From Combretum micranthum (lineage: Eukaryota; Streptophyta; Magnoliopsida; Myrtales; Combretaceae), in assembly GCA_024138025.1 (NCBI GenBank), contig JAMXBD010002231.1, positions 62,001 through 126,000 of the forward strand: DNA of 64,000 nt, written 5' to 3'. Position numbers and translations under genes: made by a program. Positions 1 to 12,272 of this stretch are shown here, piece by piece (positions within the stretch are counted from its first letter, which is position 1; each line of letters begins with the position of its first letter). The notes beneath the pieces were generated by a model. It saw only the letters and a program-made list of their open reading frames with translations. It did not search any database and was not told the DNA's origin.

Positions 1-339
1 ATTAGTGCCTTCATCATTCATCATCTATGCATCACTGTCTTCAAGTTCAAGTTCACGGTTGTGAACTTTCACATTGAAGATTCTCCTTAGTGTCCAACAA
101 TCTTTTTTTGGGTGTCTCCTCGTCTTATGGAACCTATAGAACTTTGCATCTCCTTTCTCTTATGTAGTAAGTTCCCGCTCAACCCTTGGCAATCTAAGGA
201 AACCATCCTTCAACCATCGGTCAAGGACAATATGAACTTTATTCATAGCGCATGGGAAAAGTGGAACTTCCTAAGTGCTATCTCTTTTGAGTTTCTTGCT
301 ACCCTTGAAGCTTCCCCCTCAAGTAGTGTTCACTGATGG

Positions 340-1379
340 GTGCCGCTTCTTATTTAAGCCATCGCTTTACTTAATGATAGAATTATTTGTCCTTTGAGCG
401 TTCTCTACCAACGTCGCGGAGGACTTGAGTAACAAATTCTCCTGGTGTACAACATACTTTGTGAACACAACATAGATGCAGGTTTTGACAAGTTTCTTTT
501 CGTCACGCATATCCTAAATATCCAAGGATCATTCCTTGAAATGCTCAATATAATCCATCAGATCTTCCTTCGAGCATTATCTAATACGACCCATGTCAAT
601 CAATCTCACTCGCTCTTGAGTTTCAAAGAATTTCTCAAGAAACATTCTGCACAAAGTCCCCATGAGTTAACGTAGCCAGGGGTGAGATTGATGTACTGGG
701 TATGCCTTCTCTATTAGGGACTTAGAGAATTCCTTAAGCTTTAGGTCATCATCCAATCCATAGACTTCAAGAGTCTCAATGAACTTGAGAAGATGCTCCT
801 TAGTGATACCTCGTTTCTCATTAAATTTGATAAGTTTTGGACTAATGTAATCCTTTAGATAGAGTTTCCTTACAATCTTCTATGGGTATGGAAGCGTTAG
901 GTTGATAACACTAGTAGCAGATGTAGCTTGCACTTGTCTTAGGTACTTTTCAAGGTTGTCCTTGTCACATATGATGCGGAAGTAGATGATATATTAAATC
1001 CTACTTGAGGAGTAGGAATAATGCTACGAGGTGTAGCTATGCCAGCCATATGACGTTAGACATTGCATCCAGAGGAGGAGGAGGAGCCTCTGAGATGGAC
1101 TCTTACCTCTTCTCCAATAGTAGGCATAAGATCCCTTGGAGTTTGAGGCTGCAATGGCTTCTGCTGGTGTCCTCCTTTATTTTGGGTAGCGAAAACAGTA
1201 GTTTGCTCATGTTGAGCATCATGTAGGTTCTCATGGCGAGTACCTTTTGGGACAACAGTACTTGGCATGGTGCCAACTACTTCCATTCCTGGTGCCAGGG
1301 AAGTTATCATGGGAAGTGTGCTTCCTAAAGTGGTAATAGTTCCGGTTATACCGGGTAGAAACTGGATGAAGACATTCAA
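340..1379 (-). pseudogene. Ty3-type retrotransposon gag remnant
   Basis: Read on the minus strand, this stretch gives a broken Gag polyprotein. Seen in translation, across frames: a proline/threonine-rich N-terminal part (1379 down to 1056), then about 840-670 a segment ending in LKEFSKSLIEKAY, then about 640-540 DLMDYIEHFKE, and about 500-430 a remnant of the following helix region. The order and the motifs LKEFSKSL, EKFF and DLMDYIEHF match the central helical Gag domain of plant Ty3 elements, where Gag packages the element RNA. Several stop codons and frameshifts make it non-coding. A primer-binding-site-like sequence lies just upstream on the same strand (1426-1439), which fits the 5' end of a Tat-like element oriented right to left. 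Protease and polymerase would lie outside the window to the left. The family is confident; the exact lineage is an inference from the primer site. Confidence 0.7.
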
Positions 1380-1425
1380 GAATTGGTTGAGAGCTTACGT
1401 GTTCTTATCAAAAACTTACTCTTTC

Positions 1426-1439
1426 ACCAGCGGAGTCGC
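1426..1439 (-). other. retrotransposon primer binding site (PBS)
   Basis: The minus strand reads GCGACTCCGCTGGT, close to the GGCGACTCCGCTGG-type tRNA primer site I associate with Tat-lineage Ty3 elements. It sits 46 nt upstream of the gag remnant on the same strand, as expected for 5' LTR - PBS - gag order. A shorter version of the same site occurs at 36376-36385. Confidence 0.55.
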
Positions 1440-2833
1440 TAAATAATGTACGGTGGGGCTGCTATAGTTGATTGATCATGTGCAACAAGCATGTCAATCG
1501 GCTTAGCAAAAGTCTTGAATTGATGACACGTGTACAAATGTCGCAAAGAGAGGAATGGGAGGAAGAATAGGCAAACCTGGTTTCTTGCATACGTGAGTAT
1601 GACAGAAGATCAAATGAGTTAGATTTGATTGTTCTTGATACGTTCTTTGTGAAGTGGATGTCTTCATCCTTTTTGGAGGTATTCCAACAAAATTTTCACG
1701 TTGCTCTCAAGCTTAGTAATACATTGAATCTGACTTGAATGAGAAGAGTAGCCTCCTATTTTTAGATGTTGGAAGCTGATACTAGCCTTTAAATTATTCC
1801 TGAGAATTCGATAGCTGAGATTGAAGCCTTCTTTTCTTTAGTAATGGGTTGGGCTTACAGCTAGGCTTAGAAAGAGCTTAAAGGCCTTTATAATATGAAA
1901 AGCCCATTATTTATTTTAAATAGCGGCATTTTAAATATAAAAGGACTTAAGACTTATTTTAGTCAAATAAAGCTTAAATTAACCCATGAAGATATTTTTA
2001 GAATCTACTTTTTACGCATGAGAATATCAATTAGGCTAAGAATGGAATAAATCGGTTTGACGATCCTTGTTCCAAGCCTACCAAGTTAAATCTCCTTATG
2101 ACATCCCTTATTGGACTCAATCTCCTAAGCCTTGTCATAAGCTTAGAGGATTAGCTTGTGGCATTAAATTGGGCCAAAATCCCAATTATCGAAAGGACCC
2201 CCTATAAGTTCAACCATCAAATTGAATTTTTGTATAAAGTTCAAGTACCAAATTTGACATTTTCCTTAAAACTATATTAGAATTTAACATGTATAATTTT
2301 AATGCCTCATGTGATATATAGAAAGAAAACTTAAGCCTACTATGGATTACATTAATTATCTGAAAGTATTAAAAAGGTCATTTTGAATACAAGTTTTATC
2401 AACATCTACTCATAAAATTTTTCCGAGTATCTTGCTTTTTAATAAGCATTGAAAGTTTTGGCAAGTTGTATATTATCAAATATATGAACTATTCATCATT
2501 ATGGGTGGTCTAATCATAAATTTTATAGATTTACAACTACATTTAGATATCTCAACCAAGTTAGGAGTACATTTAAAGTATTATACATAGGGTTGCATTT
2601 AAATTATTCAAATCGATGGAACTACAAATTCCCCTAACCTTAGGTTAATGGGATTGTACCTTAGATTTCACACTAGGTGCTTAAAGGACCAGTGCAATAA
2701 TTGCACTGTATATGCTTTTTTATACTTATAAATATCATGTGATTGACAACTTATATGTTATTGTCGGTTGAATAGTAATAAGAATATTGTACTCCTATTT
2801 CACTATGGTTTTTACTTGTTCTCTTATAATATA
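1440..2833. other. no gene; probable decayed LTR and unassigned DNA
   Basis: No open frame of interest. The part next to 1440 is expected to be the minus-strand 5' LTR of the gag remnant because it abuts the primer site, but I could not find its outer end. The remainder is AT-rich sequence without recognisable features. Confidence 0.35.
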
Positions 2834-3099
2834 TTTGGTTTAATGGAATGGAATCAATCTTCTAGTTTTATTACTATAGAATATCTATTCCTTTGTTTGA
2901 TTTGCAAAAAGTTCTATCAAAATAATGTTTTTTTTTTTCCGTGTAATGCGTAATAGATAAAGAATCTTCATTCCTTCTCTTTACTGGAGGAATGACTATT
3001 CTTGACTAAAAAGTATGTTTTGTTCCAAAAGTATCCCTAACTATGAAATAAGGAATTGTTATTTATTTCTAACCTTACTCAATTCCAGTGAACCAAACG
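2834..3099. mobile_element. MITE-like element with imperfect terminal inverted repeats
   Basis: The left end reads TTTGGTTTAATGGAATGG and the reverse complement of the right end reads GTTTGGTTCACTGGAATTG, giving roughly 20-nt imperfect inverted ends about 265 bp apart. Ends of the form GTTTGGTTYAMTGGAAT are common in non-autonomous plant DNA transposons. I found no convincing target duplication, so the limits are approximate and the superfamily is not assigned. Confidence 0.35.
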
Positions 3100-3954
3100 T
3101 ACGGTTAGTGTGATAAGTTTTGTTAGTACCCTTAGGCAAATCTACAATCGTAATAGATTGATAGTTAGCAGTTACCATAAAAAATAGCTATTTTAGGATT
3201 TTGATAATATTGTCAAACGCGAAGTAGGTGTAATAATTTTTCTTAGTGATTTCTATTTTGATTATGAAACAAGTTAGACACTTGTTTAGGCACTCCATAC
3301 ACTTTCGGTTTGTAATTTTTTGAGATTGAATCTATATGCTTATGTGTCAAACTCCATGTTAGTTTAGATATTAAAAAAGTGATTTTTATGTGCTTAGATG
3401 CTTTGTAAATGCTTAAACAATTTAATTAGGTATACATGATGGATTGTGACAACTAAATTTACTTTAGGGCATGGATCAGGGATTTTTTTTTTCCGAGATG
3501 TTAATATTAATTACATAATATGAGGAATTTTTGTTCAATACAATTTACCTAATTTCTGGCAAAAAAAAAAAAAATACAATTTGTCTAATTGTCTATGCGG
3601 CTATGCACATGGCGGATGTTCTTGAGCACCTAAGAGATTTCGTCACAGACCAAGGGGGACCCACTTTGCACTTACAACTCACAAGGATGATTGCATCAAG
3701 CAAGACATCTCCAAGGACCAGACCCGCCGGGTCTGGATCTGAATTTTTAGGACCCATAACTATCCCATATAGGAGTAAGATGGGTCCAATCCATGGACTT
3801 GTTAGGTTCAAGGATAGGTCAGGACAGTTCTAACCAATTCCCTATTTAAAAAAAAATGAAAAAATTTCTTAAATAAAAATAATAAAATTTTAAACTTTAA
3901 ATATATGAATTGAGCTTGAGAATATACTAATCTTTAGCCCATATTGATTTAATA
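3100..3954. other. no recognised gene; short GC-richer block
   Basis: Mostly AT-rich. A GC-richer block at about 3600-3835 is open on both strands (100 codons on plus), but I recognise no protein family in it and it has an almost palindromic core, GACCCGCCGGGTC, at 3721-3733. It is probably part of an old repeat. Confidence 0.3.
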
Positions 3955-4523
3955 CTATCAAGGATGTCTAATAATTTATATACGAGCACATCCCTATTAA
4001 GTTGAAATATTAGCAATGTGAGACTACAATAACTCTAAAAGAGTAGAGTTTACAAAAAAAAAAAAAAAAAAAACTTTCACATTGTTTAGATGTGAAATTC
4101 TTCTCTTAATAGAGAGCTCTATATAAAGTATAAGACATTGTTGTTTTGAATTCTATTTATTTGATGTAATATTGTCAATAATGCATGAATAGATAATTAA
4201 TAGACAAGCATATCCAGTTATTTTTACAATGCTTTGTAAATGTTTTAAGTGATTTAACCTATATTTTTACAATACTCTTGAGGATATGAATTATTTATAG
4301 ACAAACTATCCTAATTAAGGTGAAATATAAGCAATGTTGGACTAGAATAACACTTTAAAAGAGTAGTCAACAAAAGAAAAGAAAGTCTCATACTGTTTAG
4401 AAGTGAGACTTTTCTCTTAGTGGAACTCTATATAAAGTATGAGACATAGTGGTTTTAAATTATATTTATCACTACTGTTGTTATTAACGATGCATTAAAA
4501 ATCGTGAATAGATAATTAATATT
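3955..4523. repeat. diverged direct repeat, about 310-bp period
   Basis: Two diverged copies of a roughly 250-bp sequence lie in direct orientation, about 3955-4202 and 4267-4523. Both contain, in order, a tract like GAAATATAAGCAATG, an AAAAGAGTAG motif, an A-rich tract, and CTCTATATAAAGTATGAGACA, and both end in GAATAGATAATTAAT. The shared TATATAAAG suggests an LTR- or promoter-like element duplicated in tandem. There is no coding sequence. Confidence 0.5.
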
Positions 4524-4605
4524 TCTTTTTACATGGAAAATAGTTTTAAAATTAATCGTTTTTCACTTTATTTAACTTTTTTATTATTTTAACTTTGATA
4601 TATTA

Positions 4606-5081
4606 CGGCCCGTTTACTTGGAGGTAATAGAGGAGGAATAGAATTTCTATTGCTGGAATGCCTCTATTACTTTGTTTACTTGCATTAAATGAGTAGTAAT
4701 AAATATTCCCATGCACTTTTTATTCCTTTTCTATTCCCACTCCAGAAGCAATAAAAAATTAAATACCCTGTCCAAATTACCCTTAATTAAATTACATATT
4801 GACAAAAATATCACACGCCTAATGGTATTTTTAGCTTTATTAGCAGTTTAATGCTAGAATTAATACCACAATAAGGGCATAATGGTATTTTTAGCTTTAT
4901 TAGCAGTTTAATGCTAGAATTAATAAGTTGAAGTAAACAATAGAATGTGTATTCCCCGTAATAAAACTTTAGACAAAGTAAACATAGAAATAAACATTCC
5001 TACTCTATTATCGGTAATATCATTCCCAAGGAATAACATTTCTATTCCTTGCCTGTTTCCAAAGTTGAAGTAAACGGGCCG
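4606..5081. mobile_element. Harbinger/Tourist-like MITE
   Basis: A 476-bp element has perfect 14-bp terminal inverted repeats, CGGCCCGTTTACTT, and is flanked on both sides by the trinucleotide TTA (4603-4605 and 5082-5084). A 3-bp TTA/TAA target duplication with GGCCCGTTT-type ends is the signature of PIF/Harbinger-related MITEs. No transposase is encoded; it would have moved using an autonomous relative. It also contains a 60-bp tandem duplication. Confidence 0.75.
4820..4926. repeat. 60-bp tandem duplication inside the MITE
   Basis: A 47-nt block beginning TAATGGTATTTTTAGC occurs at 4820-4866 and again, identically, at 4880-4926, giving a period of exactly 60 nt. The identity suggests a recent slip or unequal exchange inside this MITE copy. 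Confidence 0.85.
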
Positions 5082-5639
5082 TTATATTTCATTTTATATT
5101 TGTTTTGATTTTTTATTTTGATAATAATATCATATTATTTATTTATTTATTATTATAATTTTTTTTTATTAAGAAACCCTTAAGAACCAACCGGATCTAC
5201 TGGTCCAGCTAGTGGACCTAGCCTAGGCCTAAATACCACGACGGGACCAGTGGAAGGCGTCGCTCGGAGATGTCTACATTCAGCATACCTTAATATATAG
5301 ACTACCAATAGTGAATGAGATATTTTAAAGTCTAGCTCACATACGCTGCAGAGTAGTATAATCAAATATATTTAATTTAATGAATTGTAAAATTTTCAAA
5401 TAGGGAAAGAAGTGGAAATTTGATTGTTTTTATTTTTTTTTTTACAATATTTTATTTTAATATCTTATTTTCATCAAATTAATCATCAATGGATTAATCT
5501 GAATTTGACATTCGTCTCTACTTAAAATTAACAAATAGTTATGTACACAAATTGTGCGTTTTAATTTCTAGTATGACAATTGGATTAAAAACGTAGGGTC
5601 TCTTGCAAATATTACTATTCACCCGTTGCTTGATTGCCT
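5082..5639. other. no gene seen
   Basis: AT-rich spacer. A GC-richer patch at about 5185-5270 resembles an old repeat, but I cannot assign it. Confidence 0.3.
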
Positions 5640-6790
5640 GATGCTATTAAGAGTATGAAAGTTTGTGATTTTCTAACAACTTCTGGATCATGATATATTC
5701 AGCGAATTAATATCTTTTTATCTGAAAATATTTGCAGGTTTATTTGTGCTATGCCTCCACCTGTATAGTCTCTGGGAGAGGATAAAATGTTGTGGAATTT
5801 TAATAGGTCAAGACAATTCTCCATCAAATTTGCCTATGAGCTGATTACAGAAGCTAATAATCAACAAGCCAATGGAGTATGGGAGAAAGTTTGGAAATGG
5901 GAAGGGCTTCAACGTATTAAGATGTTTTTGTGGTTGGTTTGTCATGGAAGATTACCTACCAATGAATTTTGCTATAAAAGAAATCTAATTCCCTTAGACA
6001 TTTGTACTTGCTGTAATAAGGAAATTGACGATTTCTACCATGTATTGAGGAGGTGCAACTTTGCTCGTAGCATTTGAACTCAACTTGTCCCTTATTGGGT
6101 TCAATACTGTTTCTTTTCTTCAAGTTTTGATGACCGACTAATCTCTAATTTGAGTCATAGAGGCCTAAAATGGAGAATTCAATTTGGTGTGGTTTGTTGG
6201 AATCTGTGGCATTGGAGAAATTAGGCCCTTCCTAAGGGGGTAAATAGTAATACAGAGGAGCCTATCACATTAATTAAACAATGGGTTGATGATATAATCA
6301 TTTGTATTAACAAATTTGTTGCTAGTAAATGAAGGAGCTATAGAGGTCATCTTAACAACAATATTAATTTTCCTGATAATGATTGGGTTAAAGTTAGCCG
6401 TGATGGTGCTATTTGTAGAGAGACAAAAAAGGTGAGAGTAGATAGATTAATTCGTAATATGAAGAGTTCATGGTTGGGTTAAGTATAAACCTTGGAAGCT
6501 GCTCACCACTATTTGCAGAATAATGAGGTTGGATTACGAATTGCCTCACAAGAGGGGTTTAGGAAAGTTTTTGTAGAAATTGATTCCTAAGTTACTGTTG
6601 ATCTAATTTTAAATACTACAAGCTTGACTTTTGGAGATCATATGGTTTAGAAAATAAAAAAATTTCTCTATAACAATTGAGAAGTTAGAATTTTTTGCAC
6701 GATTAGAGGAGGGAATATTTCAGCAAATGGGCTAGCTAAAGCTGCACTACAAACAAGATGGAAATTTGCAGATTTTTTATAATGTTCCCA
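5640..6790 (+). pseudogene. LINE (non-LTR retrotransposon) 3' fragment: zf-RVT and RNase H-like parts
   Basis: The translation from about 5640 gives FLTTSGS, then NIFLSEN, then from 5787 DKMLWNFNRSRQFSIK and VWKWEGLQRIKMFLWL, followed by HGRLPTNEFCYKRNLIP and CTCCNKEIDDFYHVLRRCN. This is the typical zinc-binding reverse-transcriptase C-terminal domain (zf-RVT) of plant LINEs: a W-x-x-W-type helix, then Cys-x2-Cys and a late His and Cys. Downstream, about 6370-6780, NDWVKVSRDGAIC and the ISANGLAKAAL region look like the RNase H-like tail that follows in these elements. In-frame stops (for example at about 6075, 6220 and 6480) show it is dead. The 5' part with the endonuclease and the catalytic reverse transcriptase is missing, as is usual for 5'-truncated LINEs. 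Confidence 0.75.
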
Positions 6791-7552
6791 TGTGCATTAG
6801 CATGCTCTTTGAGCACGAACTTCTAGTTACTTTTTTTCTTGGCCTATTCAGGCCTTGTATCTGGAAAAAACACCCCCCTCCACACCATCCCCCCCACCCA
6901 GCTAATTCTTTTTATATCTCCAAAATACAGTTCATAAGTGTGTAATTTTTTAATTAAATATTATCATTGAATATTTATATATGATAAATAAGGAAAAAAA
7001 AAAGGAAGTGGGGTTAAAAATAAGCAAATCTCAGCTAACTTGATTTATCACCTAGAGACTGTACGAAAGGCAAAACATGCTAAAGGATTGGACCACAAAT
7101 TTTAATGAGATTAATGAAAATCCCATTTTAATTTTTATAAAGGGGGGAGTTATATGATGTTTAGTTGATATAAAAAATAAAATAAGTAATTATTAAAATA
7201 ATAACGAAATATTTATTATGCTCATTTTTTTTATTATGGTGTGATAATAATTATGTAATTGATATTGAAATAAATCATTTAATAACAATTCATATGTATA
7301 GAGATATCAATTGTTATTTAGTATTTAGAATATAATTAAACACCGTAATATTTTTTTTTATCTAAAATAGCATATTCTAAAGTTTTGACTTTTGATACGA
7401 AATCTTAAAGTAATTAAGTCACAAAGAGCAAATTTATTTATTAAAAAGAAACATATAAGTTTTATATTAAATGTTGAATTTTATTTATACCTTCCACTCA
7501 ACTTGGGAGCACTCAAATGATAAATGAGCCTAGTGAAAAAAGAAAAAAAATA
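6791..7552. other. no gene seen
   Basis: LINE 3' flank followed by AT-rich spacer. A C-rich patch, with short C runs, lies at about 6870-6900. No recognisable element. Confidence 0.3.
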
Positions 7553-8680
7553 GTAAATTATACCTCTTAAAATGTTTTTAAATTACATAGGTCCTACATT
7601 TTTGAAAAGTCAACAATTATCCCCGAAAGTAGCTGCGAGTTCCACATATATATTATTAAATGGCAGCTTATTTCTTTTAAAATAAAGGTATGAGAAAATT
7701 AGTTGAAAAAAATGTCATGTTATATTTATTTGTTGACGTAACAATATAATCCATTTTTTTTCTTTTTAACAAAAACCAAAACAGGTCTCTCTTAATATAA
7801 ATGCAATTTTAAACCAAAATTATCAAACCCTATTTTTTAATCTTTCTAAATGAAATTTATATTTCCAATTTTTTCATTTTTTTAAAATATTTTATGAAAC
7901 AACATTACTACTTATATTCGCAAATTCCAATTGATAGATGGAGATGAAGACAACAGGCATGCATTTGTAATCTAATTAATTTTATTAAGATATAAGTGTT
8001 CAACTTTAAACCTTAAAGTCTAATTTCTTCTTAATACGTAGTGCCCATCATAGGATTAGAAATTGCTCTATGATATTTAATTATATATTTACACTATCAT
8101 TAGTTGTTCGATTTTACTACAATATTTACAATGACTCGTTATCTTATTTATTAATTTATTTCTATATTTCCTTTCAAATAAGAGAGAAAAATGTATAGTC
8201 CTTTTCATTTCAATTTTTTTTCATTATTTTCTAGCCTTGTCAGATAAGTATTTCTCTTTTTTTCTTTTCTCTACACTAGACACAGTGTGAGGAGTCTTAG
8301 TTGGAAATTTGTAATCTCAAGAATATCCTCACGTCTTAAATTTTAAAAAATGTTAAGAAAATGAAAATATACATTTCATTTAGAAAGATGAAAAAAAAAG
8401 AGGGTTCGATGATTTTGGTTTAGACTATATTTTTGTTAAGGAATCCATTTTTTGGTTTTTGTTAAAAAAAATCGATTATATTGTCACGTCAACAAATAAA
8501 TATGACATCACATTCTTTAATTATTTTTCTCATACTTATTTATTTTAAGAGACAAATAAGTTGTCATTTAATAATATATGTGGACACCGCTATTGCTCTA
8601 GGGGATAACCGTTAACTTTTTAAAAAGGTGGGAGTCTGTGTAATTGTAAAACCTTTCAAGATGTGTCTGTGTAATTTACC
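7553..8680. mobile_element. foldback element with long inverted arms
   Basis: The left arm (about 7553-7895) and the right arm (about 8335-8680) are inverted copies over some 340 nt. Matching stretches include ATATATTATTAAATG, ATTTATTTGTTGACGT, TTTTTAACAAAAACCAAA and AATCTTTCTAAATGAAAT, read on the plus strand of the left arm and the minus strand of the right arm. Both ends start with GTAAATTA. About 440 nt of unrelated sequence separates the arms. It encodes no protein and looks like a non-autonomous foldback or long-TIR MITE. Transcription across it would give a long hairpin. Confidence 0.65.
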
Positions 8681-8728
8681 CATGATTTAAATATCATTTT
8701 GCCATTAGTTACAACGAACCCATTTTGA

Positions 8729-9174
8729 GTAAATTATGAAGATAGTTTTTTTTTTTTTTTAAAACCCTTTTGCTCGAAAGATTTGCGTCAAGGATCAAAT
8801 TTTTTCTTAAAAAATCTTCCATATTAAAACCTTTTTTCTTCAAATATTTGCTCTCATGATCTTTCATGTCCATCACTAATGAACTCGTGCTCATCTCTGT
8901 AATAAGCATTATAAGAAAAGTAATCGAAGTGCTTATAGAATTAGATGGTGTTCTCAAAGTTATGTTTCTTTTTTTTTTTATTATTAATACGTGCCATAAT
9001 GTTTATCAAGTTTTTTTTTTTTTTTTTGCATCAAGTAATATTTAATATATAGATAGACAACAATTGATTAAAATGAGTAGGACCTACATTTATGTGAGGG
9101 GGTAAGTACAGAGTTTTTAAAATTGGGGGTTTGTGTAATTTTAGTAGTTTTGAAGGAGTGTCTGTATAATTTAT
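8729..9174. mobile_element. second member of the same repeat family, partial
   Basis: It starts GTAAATTATGAAG and ends with GGAGTGTCTGTATAATTTA, like the ends of the foldback element just to the left. The right half also carries AGTAGGACCTACATTTATG, which recurs at 12485-12503. Internal symmetry is weak, so this is a diverged or deleted copy. Limits are approximate. Confidence 0.4.
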
Positions 9175-9442
9175 CCAAATCATTGCAAAAATCATTTTTT
9201 TAACATGTATGAAACTTTTTTTTTTTCTGATTAATCACTTAAAGGTTTTTTTCCCTATAATTACTTGGTTACTCAAGAATTGGTTCACTATAATTATAGT
9301 AGAAAAATCCCTTAAATCATTGCAAAAGACATCTTTTATTTTAACCTATATGGGATTTTTTTTTCTTTTAGATTAAATCACATATTTTAAAATAAATATT
9401 TATGTGTTCATTATTAATATTCCTTGAACACCAAAATAAAGA

Positions 9443-12272
9443 TGTAAGGACCCGGCCTACCTAATTTCCATAATTAGGCATGCCAAATCCCCCAACCACG
9501 TATAATATCTAAATATTGTAAAACACTTGAGTATTATACGTAAGGTTGTCCATAAAGAAGATGTTTGCATCGATTGTTTGTTTAAACCTGTTTAAAAACA
9601 TATAACTTTAACATGAAATTACTCAACACGAGTAGGTCAACTTTATAAAACTTAGAAGAACTTTAGTATTAAACAAGTGACATTAGAAAAGATTACAAGA
9701 CTTATTTACGAACAAAGCATAAGACACAAACTTAAAATCTCATTTTACAAAACAAGGCTTTAAAAACAAGCCTATAACAAAAATACATTTCATATTCAAA
9801 GTCTTTAAGAAAACTTAAACAAAACATCTTGGTTCGCACACAAGTTTGCTAGCCATCCCACTCATCCAAGAAGGCTTCCCAATTTGTCCTGTAACCTATA
9901 TCATCATAGTAATCATCATTATATCACCTGCAAGGTAGCAACATAAGCCAAAGGCTAGTACACAATAACACGAGCAAATACAAAGTGGCAAGCACACTTA
10001 AGCTAAATGCAATGCAACAATCAATAATTTAGTTATCTTTGATTAAGTGATTAAAACAACAATTGAGTATTCAAACTTCGATTACAATCCTAGGGATTTG
10101 AGGGTCCTGAGTAACAACAACTGCCAGGAGGTTGTTATAGGCTGTCCGAAGACCTATAACTTCTATACTACAGAGACAGAGTAGTAATCTCATATAGGGT
10201 TAACAACCACTACACAACTTTACTTAACTTAATCCATAATATCATCTAGTTCAACCAGTCCCACAAACATGAATTAAATCATATTATTTTATCTTAAGAA
10301 TAAGCAAACGTTATCCTGATACTATCTAGCCTATCAATTACCACTTAACTACTCATAAATCACTATTGCATCATGATGTATCATTGCATCATGACAATGT
10401 GGTCTAAGTACTTAACTATCGTGTCATTGTATCATGACAAGGTTGCCGCTCCTTAGACTAGATTCAATGATAAAAACACAACCAATACAAACACTTTTTA
10501 AACCTTCTTTAATTAAGATCAATTTAGGATATGCTTATCTTAAGCAACCAACAACCAAGTTACCAGGTACCTAACTTGTCAAGTAAAGGATCAGGAAACA
10601 TACTCAATTGAGGATATGAAACTGTTCTAAGAAATTCATTTTATCAAACATCACTAACTCTCATTTGAATTTTTAATCACAAATAGTTATTAAGTGATTA
10701 ACATTCATCAAATTCAAATAAAACTCATATAAATGCATAACTTAGTGTATATACGTACAATAGATTCATATAGGCTTTTTAATTAACCACAAAACTAAGC
10801 AACAATTAAGGAAAGACATATAAAGTAAAATTATAAGAAAAAATTATAAAGGAAACACGGAGAGAAGGATGGCGATGTAAATCAACAAAGGCCAGTGGCA
10901 TAAACAAGCTAGGCCGACAATGTAAAGAGAAAAGCTGGCGGCGTACTGATCAAACAATTTTGCACGAAATATCAAAAAGTAAAATGCCCTTCCATACGAG
11001 CCATTTCGAAAGTCGTTTAAACCTAGGAGAAATGCGCAAAAGGCTCCAGAAAGTGAAACACCTTTCCATACAGGCCGTTTCAAACAAGTCATTCGACAGG
11101 GTGTTTGAAGTTTTTTGAACTTCCTTTGTTTCAATCTCTGTTTTTATACATTTTTCACACATCCTCTTATACTCTAAACACTATACAAGCATCATATAAC
11201 ATACTATGTGCACTTAACAACTCAATATGTATATGAACTGCACTTCTCAACATCAAACAACTCTCACCACATCAAATAACATATATCAACTCCTTCATCT
11301 CCGAATTTTATCAACTCATGCATAAACTTATAACAACTTACATCATTTCAAGCACTTCTACTAACCAACAACTTCAAATGCATATAAACACTATTTCTCA
11401 AGTATTCAACAACTTCCATATTCAACATGAAACATCACACATTCATAACCCAACATGAAATATCACACAATCTCACTAATTCATACATCTTCAAAACAAC
11501 TCCAACACTTTCCTATGCCCCCTTTACTACACTTCAAGAACCTATTTAGCTCTTAATCAAGATAACTCATCAAAATCGTATTCAACTTATTAAAAACTTA
11601 TTAGAACAAGAAATAATCCTCATAGAGAAACCAAAGAAATAAAGAACCATGGAAGCATACAAAACTTACCTTGTGTGACTTTAGCTTGTAGATGATGAAT
11701 TGAAAGGAGTTCTTTGTGAATTTGAGAATGAAAATTGAATCAAATGATGGGATATTTGAGGCTTGAAGACCACGTTAGTTAGGGTCTATTTTGGATTGTA
11801 TTTTCATGAAACTTAAAGTTGATAAACTTGCTAAATTTCTGTCATTGACTATTGGTTACATTGATATTTATCCATAATCTTGGCTTGGGCTTGTGTTTTG
11901 TGTGTGGAGGCTTGGGTTTTGGCCTTCAAAATCTATAAGCTTGATTTGAATTGCGTTTGTTTTGAAAACTTAAGCTTCACATGCTCAAAACAAATAAGCA
12001 ATACAAATATCAATTCACACTAGCATATCATATTTATTTTTAACACAAATAACTCATCAACCATATTTGTATATAATAAATATAATTTAAACAACATCAA
12101 ACATACATAACACATTCACACACTAATCATAAAATACACTATTAATATTAAATCACACTAACCTATCAAATTCTATTCAACTAAATACTCAACAGAATTT
12201 CATAATCAATTAGATCAACACACACACACATATATTAAATTTAATTATGCATTGAAATTTTTGGATATTTCA
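9443..12272 (-). mobile_element. solo LTR of a Ty3-type retrotransposon
   Basis: On the minus strand the element begins TGAAATATCCAAAAATTTC at 12272 and ends GGCCGGGTCCTTACA at 9443, so it has TG...CA ends over 2830 bp. It is flanked by an identical 5-bp target duplication, AAAGA, at 9438-9442 and 12273-12277. No PBS, polypurine tract or coding domain lies inside or next to it, so it is a solo LTR left by LTR-LTR recombination. The 3' part (about 10480 down to 9840 on the minus strand) aligns by eye with the plus-strand LTR at 24280-24780: shared runs include GATTGTTGCATTGCATT and TTATTGTGTACTAGCC-like segments. Small open frames inside, such as 10844-11162, are not genes. Confidence 0.8.

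Noticed and set aside
1056..1379. Independent small gene on the minus strand.
   Set aside because: It lies between a primer site and a gag core on the same strand and is best explained as the start of gag.
10844..11162. Overlapping 96- and 70-codon frames on the minus strand.
   Set aside because: They lie inside a well-delimited solo LTR and resemble no protein.
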